Below, one piece after another: positions 21,934 to 34,191 of a stretch of DNA of 64,000 bases; within the stretch, counting starts at the first letter, position 1, and each line of letters starts with the position of its first letter. This DNA comes from Euptelea pleiosperma. Taxonomy: Eukaryota > Streptophyta > Magnoliopsida > Ranunculales > Eupteleaceae. The DNA is taken from NCBI GenBank assembly GCA_035048495.1, contig CM068546.1, positions 37,094,674-37,158,673 on the forward strand. The letters are read 5' to 3'. The notes below the pieces were generated by a model. That model saw only the letters and a program-made list of their open reading frames with translations, had not been told where the DNA came from and did no database searches. A program made the translations under genes and the position numbers.

Positions 21934-24585
21934 TAGTATTTTTAGTATTTGTAGATCTAGAAGAAAAATGTACTAAAATGTTCATATACTATACACCCAC
22001 TAGTAGCTGTTACTCTCTGTCTTCTTTTACTTCTTTTTCTTCTGTTTGGTCTAAAATGAGAAAGGTAGGAACCTTGATTATCCAAAAATAAATAAAAATG
22101 AAAAAGGTGGATATCTTTAGGCTAAGAAAAGGTAGTGGAGATGGTATTGGTTAATGGGTTTCTTTTGAGATGGGGATTAAATGCTCTTTCCAAAGAGAAA
22201 TCCACAGAGCCGACAAGAAAGTTGAGAAAGTGGGAAGGTGTAAAGGTGGAGGCTTCTGAGTGGTAGTTGTCCATATTTAAAAGATGCCACGAGATTCACA
22301 GTGGTTGCTTGTCAAGTGGCTTGATGATGAGGCTTTGTTTTTGGCTGAAGGGCTGATTTTGGTGGAAGAGATGTTTTGCTTTTGTGGCCGTTTTTACTTG
22401 ATTGGTGAGATTCCACTTCCTAGATTTCTCTCTACTAAAAAGGCTAGCTAGTGTTCTTTTTTGGATTTTTAGTAGGTTCAGATCCCCTGTACAAAATGCC
22501 AAAACTTGAAATGGGGTTGGGGTTGGGTGGGATTGCTTAGATTCCCCAAACACCTAGTTTTAAAAAAAGAGATTTCAAAATCTGATTCTGAGATGCTCTT
22601 CATTTCAAAATACAATTGCTAACATGGTTTTAGTTTTACAATGTAAAACCTAATTCTGGGTTAAGCAACATGTTTAGTGTAGGTTTATCCTTATGAATGG
22701 TTGGGAACAGGAATGGATATGGCCCTTGATAGAAAATGGTGGCACAGGGATTCATCTAGGACTACGCCGAGAAAATATGCAATTTCCAATTATGTGAGAA
22801 AGTAAGTGTGACTTTTTGTGGAAACCAATTCCCACCTATGTGGAACGGAAGTGAATTCCAGGCTTGGATGGGAAAATCTCTGAAAATTTTCCCAAATTAA
22901 AATGCTACCGAACGAAGGAAAAAAAAAATTTCCCAAAGAAAATGTGATTTTCCACCGGAAAAATTGGCAATCAAACACGCCATTAACTACACCAAAAAGT
23001 AGGGACAGGCTTTGTTGTTGCTATTGCTGTTGTTGGAAGTTGGAACCACCACAAAGGCGTGCCAATTTTATATGATTTGGATCAAATAGTGATGGAGCCC
23101 ACAACTACTTAATATGGTAGCTTTGGAGCCACCAAATGGGGCCCATATAAGACATGACTGGCATTAAGAAAGGTGTTTAATCAGAGTCGAGGAAAAAATG
23201 GATACTGTAGGCTGTAGGCTGTAGGCTGTAGGCTATAGCAGCACTTATCTATAAAAATGGTCTTTGATTAGGACTAGCCACCAATGGAAACTGTTTGTGT
23301 TCGGATTATATCAAGCATTCAGACTCCTATAGGCATGGTTCGAGATAATAGATCTCTTGGATGAGAACCCATTGATCAGATGGTCAGGGAATTGCCCACA
23401 TGTTGGGGTCTACCTATCATAACCTGTTCTTATCCCAACAAAAGGGTCTCAATCTACAACTAAAACTTGTATGACCGGAGGATCACTGACAGCCCACAAT
23501 ATGAGTCACGTGGCACATTTTTAGACGACACCGACCATATGGATGTCTGCCCAATCCCTAGGTGTCTCTACAAACCAAAAATCAACCTGATTAGTGATTT
23601 CTAAGCGTTGGATTGGAGTCATTTTCATGGGTTGATTTTAACAGTGGGAATTTGAGCATTATTGACCATTATTGGGGTACAAGATCGAAAGGATTGAAGT
23701 AACTAATCAGTCTGATTTTTTGTTTGTAGGTCCACCTAGGGATTGGCCACACATCCATAATGTGCCACGTGGCTCATTTGTGGGCGGTGACGGCTTACAT
23801 GACCGTTGACGGTCATACAAGTTTTACTCCTCTATCAACACAGCACCTAAAATCTTTGTATGAAGCAAGGCTACAAGTGGGTTTGGTTGGTGTCAATCGG
23901 TACGACAGTAAGAAACATCAATGAGCATTAAATCCACCCAACTGCACTGCACCTCGGTGACACCTCGCATTGAATTGACCTCACAACACCGCACATATTA
24001 AGATGTGATGGGTAAATCCAGGGAACTTGAACTGTTTGTACTTCGGTACTGTTGAGCGCGCACGTTGAGATCTCTCCTCAAGCACACAACAGGATCTCTC
24101 ATTCTTCTTTTGTCTGCCATAAGCTTAACTTATCCAATTAAGATTATAAAAAGATTGGACGCTTGAGAAGTACCTAAAATCAGGTTGCTAATAATCCAAT
24201 TGATTGGGACAGATATCTTTTTTAAATTGAATCTAAAGAAATGGAGGATTTCACTATTAAACTGTGCCTTAAATTCACTGCTGTGCAACAAATAGACACA
24301 ACTGTGGCCATTCCAAGTGCAATCTGTCATATGATACATATCTGATGATCAATCTGGAGAATCTGATCTGTTTACCATGCTTCATATTGGATGGTAGAAA
24401 TAACAAAATTAAAAAGCTGTTGACATGTTCATGCGGCCTGCACAGTCATATCCATCATCACCCTTTAAAAGGAGACCGTATAATATCACGATCGTTCTTG
24501 TTTAACTCTCAGATTTGGCCATGGGACTGACAGAAAACAGCAATTGATGTAGGAAGCTAACACACCCAAGATGGGTCATTAGTCA
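21934..24585. other. Spacer between WRKY and CLPP5 with repeats
   Basis: It contains the WRKY 3' UTR, a hAT-like MITE end near 22960-22985 ('ggcaatcaaacacgccatta'), four tandem 'gctgtag' heptamers (23204-23235) and an F1 MITE. I see no gene. Confidence 0.5.
23462..23829. mobile_element. Foldback MITE family F1, near full-length copy
   Basis: The left arm has 'actgacagcccacaatatg', 'gtcacgtggcacat' and 'gaccatatggatgt'. The right arm has 'tccacctagggattggcc', 'gtgccacgtggctcattt' and ends 'caagttttactcc'. The middle reads 'gttggattggagtcattttc' and 'gagcattattgacc'. It is about 75 percent similar by eye to 18795-19169. Confidence 0.7.
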
Positions 24586-27500
24586 TTACTGATCCGCAGT
24601 TGCTGCTAGCGGTTGAAGGGCTTTGAGAGGGTTCATGATGACCCCATCGATGAGCCCATACTCCTTCGCTTCTTTTGCACTCATGAAGAAATCCCTGTCA
24701 GTATCTTGGTTTATCTTCTCGAGACTTTGGCCAGTATGGTAAGAGAGATACCCATTCAAATTAGCCTTGTGATGCAACATTTCATTTGCCTGGGAAGAAA
24801 CAAAAACATGAATACCACAAGAATTATTATTCCTTTGGTCCCAAAATGAAGACCTCCTATAAGCTAAAACCAACCTGATTGATCGTAACAAGCCATATAT
24901 ATATAGATAAGTAGCATATGGAATGTTTTGATACATGGTTCAATAATCTCTTGAGGTAAATTTTGGCTTCAGAGATCTTCAGGTTGTGACCCATTGAATC
25001 TCCCCACCCCACACCTCTCCCCCGCACACACCACTTTTACAGCTATGTGATGTGTTATCATCTTTTTTGTCTAATTGATGGGTCCATTAGATCTCCCCAA
25101 CACATTATAATTGGTACACATTTAGGAACTTCAGTGCAAAATTCAGAACTTGCACATGGGCATATTAATGTTGTATCTGCTGAGGGTCAATTGGAGACAC
25201 CCTTGGAAGGGATAGACAGAGAGAAAGGAGAGTCCTACCTGAATGTCTATGTCAGTTTGTCCACCTTGAGCCCCACCAAGAGGCTGATGGATCATTATCC
25301 TCGAGTTTGGTAAGCTGTATCGTTTTCCTTCATTGAGATGGAGTGGAAGCAAGGGAAAAAAAGAACACATTTAGCAAAATCAGGAAGAAACCATTAACCC
25401 AAAGAAATTTTCCGTTACCTACTCTAGTAAGAGCCAGAGAAATGCTTTACCCTTGGTGCCAGAGCTAAGAAGGAAAGCCCCCATACTGTCCATGAAAAAG
25501 CAAACAGCGGTACCCAAGGTCAGTTGATTAACATACTATTGCGAATAATCAAGTGTCCATCAAAAAAGGAATGCCAAGTATGGTGTGGTTTTGTGCCAAT
25601 AAAAATAAATCATTAAGCAGACATCAAGAACCAGATGGTACAAGAAAGAAGTCCTGAAACTAGTGTATGAACATGCTGGAACCAAAATATTGATAACAAA
25701 TAGCAAGTCGGCATTATCCACAATCTAGCTGAGGCAAGTCAAAACTCTAACTATAAGAAACCAAGTGTGTCACTAGAACACATAAAACCACATCAGACAA
25801 CAAGTGAGAGAGTGCCACACGAAAAGGGAAAAGCTATAACAATGAAACTTCTTACCTTGCTGCCAGTCCAACACATACAGTGGAAACATCAGGTCGGATA
25901 TGCCTCATGGTATCGAATATAGCCATACCTAATGGTGTAAGATGCACGCAAATTATACAAATGAAAATGGCACCATCCACATTTCCACAGATTCAAATTA
26001 TGGCAGATATTACCAAAAATAGGATAAAAGAAATACAAAATAGAGTTTACCAGCTGTAACTGATCCTCCTGGAGAGTTCACATACATGACAATATCCTGT
26101 TAAGTGCACTAAAGGAATAAATACACTGACAATGTGTTTCCTCATTTAGTTGCAAATTAATAGGAATGCAAAAAAAAACATGAAAATACTAGGTAGGAAG
26201 CTTAACTGAAAAAGGGAGGATTACCCATTGAGTGCAACGGAGATAAAAATAAAGTACTAGCATTTTAACAAGACAAAACTGCTGCCTGAAAGACATGGGA
26301 TGCCAAAGTTTATACTGTTTTCACTATAATTAACGACAATAAAGTAATACCTCTAAAAAAGCACAAACTTTTTTGCAGCATACAATCTTTCTTCTTTTGT
26401 TTTTTCTTTTTTCTTATACATTTAATTTCATATGCAAAACTTGAAATTCTCTCAACTGAATATGTATTGGACGTTGCAAGCTTGCTAAGTTGGCAAAGCT
26501 TGTTTGTATTGATACCAGTGCCACAAATATTGGTCGAAAACCTGTCTTTACCGGCTAACCCTGCTTGCATACCAAAAATCAAAAAAATTGATAATTTTTT
26601 TTTATGTATACTTGACGTTCTGTCTCTGTTAAATTAAAATGAAGAGAAGTGAGCAGTAGTCATTCCATCTCTGTTTTTCATGATTTAATAAAAAAGATAG
26701 AAGCAGGAATTCTTTACAATGGGAAGGCACAGAATCAGCATTCTTTTCTTCTTACACGAAGATCATATTTCAATCTTGATACTCTACATATTTTAGATCA
26801 CCTGCACACCCACACCAACATTTGCGAGCAAATGTTTCGCCAACAAATATGAAGGTGCCATCTGGAAAACTTACCATCCAGGGCATCCATTTTATCACAT
26901 AGTTCTAGAGCCATTTCTTCTGCTCCAGCAAGAAGTTGAATGATAATCTGCTTGAAGAACAATCTCATATAGAAAATAAAAAACAATTGACACAGTGGAC
27001 CCATGTTCAGTGTCTCTTGGATTCTTGGACATTCTGCTGACTTTCAATTGGGCTAAGAGTCACCATAACCTGAGTGATTGTCATTCATTTTATCCAAATG
27101 GCAAAACAAGAACCTCAAGGCTTCCAGTATGGTGTTCCATTTGGACTTAATTCAAGCTATTAGCATTCTGGTTGAAGAAATGACATCTATTCTTCACCGC
27201 TTGCAAAGTCAAGCTTTCCAGGTTTTAGATTATTGAGACTATTACCAGAAAATTCAGCTATTCATGTGTGCTCTCCAGTATGGTGTTCCATTTGGTTTTT
27301 TGCAGGAATGATGCATAACCTTCTTTTTTTCCCCTTTTCAACTTTCATACGAATAAAAAAGATTTCCAATCAAACATATCCTCAGGAAAGAGAAGCACCT
27401 TAATGTAACCCTGATGACCCTTGCCATGTGGTGGTGCATGATAAAGTAGCCATTTTTCATTTTCTTATGGGATATAAGAAGGCTGGGAAATATAGTCATT

Positions 27501-30500
27501 GAGAGCTATGATACCCCGATACTTCAAAATGGGTGCCGTATCTGTGTCGGATACTTCCATTTTAAGTGTAAATGCCGTATCCTCCCCGTGTCGGTCCCAT
27601 GTCCTTGCCGTATCCGGGTACCAGAGATTGAGAGCTTGCCTGTCATTATGAATAGCCATTTCTTTGGTCAATTGGTAGCAACTAACAGTCATTTTCCCTA
27701 CATTGTTGCTATTTTGGTTGAACCACCAAGTTAATAATTTGATGGAAGTGAAATGAGTGTTCCAGCATTGTTCTGATGCACCGGGATTAGGGAGAAGAGA
27801 GAAAAAATGTCCATAGAAAGGTATTTTATCTTTGAAAAATTGAATAATCTTCTTACAGAGGCTAAAGAGCCCTGAAACAAAAAATTCTCCTATTTGACCA
27901 CTCTTTACTCTTTTAGAGAGCAACTTCCACTATTGGAAGCATTAAAGCTAGGGATATCAACATCCCAATCTGTTTTTAACAATTATCTTTCCATTTGGCC
28001 AACTGTTTTCATCGCCTTCTGGATTTTTCCAACTTTGCTACAGTACTATATCCTATAAGACATGGACATTTGTCAGTGTCTGACACAGTGATACAAAGTC
28101 TCAGACGCATTGACCATAAAAACTTGATACGCAACACGTCGGTACATTTTATTCCATATGTTAGGAAATATATATTATAAAAGTTTTAAGAGAAAATTAT
28201 GTATAAGTCCATATTTAAAAAATACGGACTGTTAAGTCCCCTATACGAAAGTATGGATAGTTTGAATGAAACGTTGAACTAATAAGGCCCATTTTATGGT
28301 TATTGTCCAAATTTTTGGTGAATTCCCAAAATGCCCTCCTAATATCAACTTTGATTTGAAGTGAGGCTGACGCACAATACCGTACGTACCTGTGCCAGCC
28401 TCATCTTCTTTACTTGCAATCAGTATCCTTTCTTCCCTCACATTTCCCTCAATTTCCAATACCCAAACTCGTTTTTCCTCCATTGAAGAACGTGAAGCAA
28501 GTTTCAACCTCTTAGTTTCCTTTCCTCCATCTCTCGTTTCACTCCATTTTAACCTCTACGCAAGCTCTTTTGTTCTCCATTAAAGAAGGAAGAAGATGAA
28601 GCAGATATGTTCAAAGCTCCATCTCTCTTTATATTTCTAATTTTAAGGCATTTACAAAAGTCCATTTCTTTTTCAACTCTTTCCATTCCTCTAACCATTC
28701 ACTTTCATTAAAGTGGTGTTGTATTTACAATTTGAGAACTGAGCTTACATATATATTTCTTTTAGTATTGAGCTAATCTTAGTTGAACCAGAACCATTTT
28801 TATTAAGTCGGTATCTTGTTTCAAGTTTGAGTATTGAACTCATGTAAGTTAAATCAGTACCGTTTTCAGTAAACTGGTTGAGCCAATACCATTTTCAGTA
28901 AACTGTTCGAACCGGTTGAACCAGTACTATTTTCAGTAAACTGGTTGAACCAGTACCATTTTCAGTAAACTGGTTGAAATAGTACCAATTTCAGTCGTCT
29001 GGTTGAACCAAAATAATTTCTATATTTACATTGGTCATTTGCTCATGGACATAAATAAATTGTAGAGCTTAAGCGAATATATACCTTATATATGAATATT
29101 TTTATTGACTAGTGCAACTGTTAATCATGTCATCAAGCAATGGAAAACAAATATTATGTTATTGTCATGTTGGAGACCGTCTCTGTCAAATGCTCGATGA
29201 TTAAATAAATTATGAGGGTGGTACCACTAAAGGTATTTGCCTCAAAAAGGGAACTACGTATTACGATTTTTTGGTTAATGTGTGCAAGAAGTTGAATATT
29301 GACCAAAATCGGACAATCCTAAAGTATTCCACTAGGTATAAAAGTATGGTTCCAATTAGTTTATTTAATGAGATGGACCTTGAGAATTTGATTCAATTCA
29401 ACGACATAATGGCGTATGTATATGCTCTCAAAGCAGATGAAAATCTGAAAATTTTGTAGGACTTGTGCACATATGGTGTCTACTAAGGCCATTATTGGAA
29501 TGTCCCATGCTCCTCCTAAAATCCACTTGTTGTAGGAATTCACATGGTTTGACGTTAACATCTATAACGTCTTGCGGAAAACTTCTTGTTAGCCTAGTGC
29601 TCTAGAGCTCGCGCTAACACCCATTCATATGCTTCGAGTATGCGACTTGCTAGAGAGTGTCTTTCAAGAATGTCTTTACTTTTTGTAGACAACTTAAACC
29701 CCTTTAGAAAACCTAAGAAGTTTTCAAACAAGTGACGAAAGTAGTGCGAGTGTAGCACATTTTCTAGTCAATTTTCACTCGTTCCTAATCATTCTTGATG
29801 AAGACATGTGAATCGATGTGCCAAAGAAAACTTACTCAGCTCTAATACTTCAGGATTGTCTGATTTTGGTCAATATTTAACTTCTTGCACACATTAACCA
29901 AAAAACCAGGGTATGTGGTTCCCTCTTTGAGGCAGATACTCTTAGTGGTACTACTCATAATTTACAGAACTATCGGGAATTTAAAAAATATAACCCCCAA
30001 CATGACAATAACATAATATTTGTTTTCCATTGCTTAATGACATGATTAGTAGTTGCATTGGTCAATAAAAATGATCATATAAGGTATAATATTCACCTAA
30101 ACTCCACAATTCATTCGTTTCAATAAGCAAATGATATGTAAATATAGAAACTAATTTGATTCAACCAGTCGACTGAAATTAGTACAAGTTCAACTAGTTT
30201 ACCGAAAATGGTACTGATTCAACTAGTTTAACTAATTTACTAAAAATGCACTGGTTTAACTAATTCAACCAGCGTTCGACCAGTTTATTGAAAATTGAAC
30301 TAGTTTAACTAGTTTACTGAAAATGGTACTAGTTCAATCAATTTATTGAAAATGGTACTTAATCAACCATTGTTCAACTAGTTTACTAAAAATGGAACTA
30401 GTTTAACTAGTTCAGCCAGTGTTCAACCAATTCAACTAGTTTACTGAAAATGGAACTAGTTTAACCAATTTAACTAGTTTTCAACTAGTTTACTGAAAAA

Positions 30501-33500
30501 TGGTATTGGTTCAACCAGTTTACTGAAAATGGTATTAGTTCAACTTGTTTGAGCTCAATACCCAAATTTGAAACAAGATATCAGCTTAACGAAAATGGTT
30601 CTGGTTCAACCAAGGTTAGCTCAGTACTAAAAGAAATATATATGCAAGTTCAGTACTCAACAGTAAATACTACCTTAATGAAAGTAATACAAGTTAGAGG
30701 AATTGAGAGAGAAATTGACCTCTGTAAATGCCTTATAAACTAGACATATGAAGAGAGATAAAGCTTTGAACATACCTACTTCACCTTCTGCAATGGAAAA
30801 CAAAAGGGCTCCCATATAGGTTGAAATGGAGGGAACGAGAGATGGAGGGAGAGAAAACGATAGATTGAAACCTATTTCACCTTCAATGGAGGACAAAAGA
30901 ACTTGCTTGTGCATGTTGAAATGGAGGGAAAAGAGATGGAAAGAGGGAAACTAATAGGTTGAAACCTGCTTCACCTTCTTCAATGGAGAAAAACGAGTTT
31001 GTGTACAAGAAATGGAGAGAAACGAGAGGGAAGGAGGGAGAGAGGGAAATTGATTGCAAGTAGAGAAGATGAGGCTAGCACAAATACGTACGGTACTGTG
31101 CGTCAATCTCACTTCAAATTGAAGTTGACGCTAATAGGAAGATATTTTGGGAATTCACTGAACATTTGGACAATAACCATAAAATGAGCCTTATTGGTCC
31201 AACGTTTCGTCTAAATTGTCCAAATTTTTGTATAGGGGACTTAACGGTCTGTATTTTTTAAAAACGGACTTCCACATAATTTTCCCTATTAAAACATATA
31301 AAAGTACATACATGAAAGCAATCTATATAACAAAACAGGGAAGTTGTCTCGCTACTTCTCAGCTTCACAAAGTATGGCCAAGATTTTATCCCCCAAACGG
31401 ACAGTGGATCTCAGCCACTCACACCTAATTTTGGCAAATGCTTTGTCGAGGATTTCCGAGGGCACAGGTCACCCACTAGTATATAACAAAACACATTGGT
31501 TGTTGTCTCCCCACTCATACCCCATCTTATCGGCTTCAACAAAGAAGGGCCGAGATCTTATCCCCCAAATTGACGGTTGATCTCAGCCACTCACACCCAA
31601 TCTTGGCAAACACTTTGTCACATAGTGCCGTGGGCACCGGCCACCCACTGGTATTTGAATAAAGTAAAGATTTCTTTGGAAAAATGTGTTGGACGTGTTT
31701 GATACTTGAGTATGACAGTGTCCAACATAGCGAATTCTTAGAATATGGAGTATCCTTGTTACATAGTATTACATCATGTATCTGAGCATCTGAATGCAAG
31801 AGCCACAAGTAAAAAAATAAAGCTAATGCCAAAATCTCCGCCCAGAAATCATTATTGGCAACGTACAGCGCTGAAAACGCTATTAAGAGAGTGCATCAAA
31901 GACTCTAATTTGTTGCCTTCCCAAACTCATCACGTGGCTCTAACAAATCATAATCCTTGTAGCTTCATACCGAGTAAGGGGAAAAAAGAAATTAATAGCC
32001 AGAAATGTAAAGCAAGATTTCTTAGATATTTTCAAGAAAAGGATCTCTCAACCAAATAAAAAATATTGAAAAGGAAGGCTCCAAGAACAATGATTATGAT
32101 AATATCAACAAGCTAAAGATTTTCATAGTGTCTATGTATAAATAATAACCCCCTTCTAAACTATGTAACATAGACATGGACATGTGTGCCAGTGTTAGAC
32201 ACTGATAGGAAGTGTCAGGTACATTGAGCCCCATAAACCCAATACCTGACACATCTGACAATTTATTCCACATGTTGAGAGATATACTTCTAAAATAATT
32301 TCAGAAGAAAGGTATCATGGATGACACTACAAACTCATGGATGACACTACAAACTTCATACCCTGTTATGATGGGGTTTTCTTGCCATGTGAGATGCTGA
32401 TGTGGCAAATCCAAACCTTCAATTTAACACAAGATCATATGGATTTGGCCACCAAATCATACTTCAACCCCTACTATTTATAACACTTTTCTCTCACGAA
32501 TGACAACCCTTCATTTAAAAAAAAATTAAATAGAAATATGAAAAAAGGTACCTCTTTATACCATATGGCAAATGGCAAGCAGGCTTTTAAATTTCATCGA
32601 AACCACTGAAATTTCGGTTTCGAACTCTACCAAAATCGAAACACCTAAAATTTTGATTTCCTCTTAATTAACCGATTTTCTCTGATAATTAATGCATTTT
32701 CTTGAATATTTAAGGAATAAATTAAGAATTCCTTAATGTTAGGGATTGGAGAGGGTAAGAGATAATATTTGATGTAAATTAGGGATTTTCAACGAAATCT
32801 AACTATTAAACAACGTTTTTTTTTCCAAAATTTTATCGATATTTCATCCAGAATTTTGGTTCAACTTGGACCGAAACCAAGGTCGAAATCAAAATTTCAA
32901 TCCTTGATAGCAAGGAAGCTGAAACTAGTCACATGGAGAAGTGGATGAACCCTTTGGTCCTGCCACCTCAACTGCCACATGCCAAATTCTTGCCCTTGCA
33001 AGGGATTGAAGTCTGTTGTGTTGTCCCTGAATACTACATCTCATACTTTAGTTCATGTTAAATATAAAAGATAGAAATAATGTTTTAGATTAGCTAATAC
33101 AGACCAAAATCATATAAAGAATATCTGAAAACAGTGCATTTGAATAAATTAAGATTGGTTAAAAAATGCGTATCGTTATGTATCCAACACGGCAAATTTT
33201 CAGAAAAGGAGTGTCCTTGTTGCATTAGCTTCCCGATTTTTCACCCTGATAATTATATAAATGAAACCTATCCTTGCATTCACAAATAACACAATGCGAA
33301 GGAGTGAGGTAGTTGGGGACAAAATTACCATTGAAACCAAGATTATATACTCCAGAATGTAGGACAAGCGCACGGGATGTTAGAACAATTGCCATTAATT
33401 CATGTTTGTTGGAGGACTTTTGAAGATGAAATAAACTAACATTGGCTACATGAATAAAATCAATTGAACCGATGTTTCTATGCCAATTTAATGTTATAAT

Positions 33501-34155
33501 CATTATGCCAAACAAAGCAAAAGCAAACTAATCCCTTATACAAAAAGTAAGTAAATAAATAGTTCGGAGAAAACAATAGGAACTGAACAAACCTTGTTAG
33601 GATCGATGGCATCGAGATAGAGAAGCTGGGCAACAATAATGTTTGCCATGTCATCATCAACGGCTCCACCACAGCGTATTATTCTCTAAAATCAAATACG
33701 AACCGATTCACAAAAAACTAATGACATGATTCAAATTCATCTGAAAGCAACTAAGAACAAAACCTAACCTAATTCTTACATGCTGAAAGAGCTGACTGAT
33801 AACACTCTGAAAACGCTCTTGTACCATCGGAGGAGGCCCTTGCCCTCCTTGAGCATAAGCCGGGAAGTATGGTGAAGACGGAACTTGCAAATCATCCCTA
33901 AGATAATAATCAATTAAACAACCAAAAGAATAAAAAAAAATCGAATTGAGGAACACTAAATCTTTAAAAAGAGCTGAGAAGAAACAGAAACCCAACCTTA
34001 TAGACCAAATCCCTTGCCGGGAACTTCGATCCAGCGCCCAAAATCCATCGGAATAAATGGCGTTCGTAGGAGAAATCCGTCGATTACTCGAGACAGATCT
34101 TCTTAACCCCCTGTAAATAACAGGAATCTCAGAAACAGATTTTTTGAAGAAATTT

Positions 34156-34191
<36 letters not shown>

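Larger units (their letters stand above)
28184..31295. mobile_element. Mutator-like (MULE) foldback element with very long inverted arms
   Basis: Arms at 28184-29329 and 29844-31295 are reverse complements over more than 1 kb, leaving a spacer of about 515 bp. The outer ends share 'gaaaattatgt' and 'taagtcccctata'. Near-identical 9-bp flanks TTATAAAAG (28175-28183) and ATATAAAAG (31296-31304) fit a Mutator target duplication. The arms contain tandem 'aactggttgaaccagta'-type repeats, longer in the right arm. A fragment resembling the N-terminus of MuDR-type transposases is inside. The element is non-autonomous and sits in CLPP5 intron 4. Confidence 0.8.

Noticed and set aside
23204..23236. 'gctgtag' heptamer array as interstitial telomere
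   Set aside because: The unit is not TTTAGGG or a simple variant; only four units occur.
24613..24849. Plus-strand frame over the last CLPP5 exon
   Set aside because: It is the antisense of a well-supported coding exon.
27465..27923. A 152-codon minus-strand open frame in CLPP5 intron 4
   Set aside because: It spans a 'gtgtcgg/ccgtatcc' dispersed repeat, has no recognisable domain and no flanking gene structure.
30165..30560. CRISPR-like regularly spaced repeats
   Set aside because: The units are contiguous and diverged without unique spacers, in a plant transposon arm.
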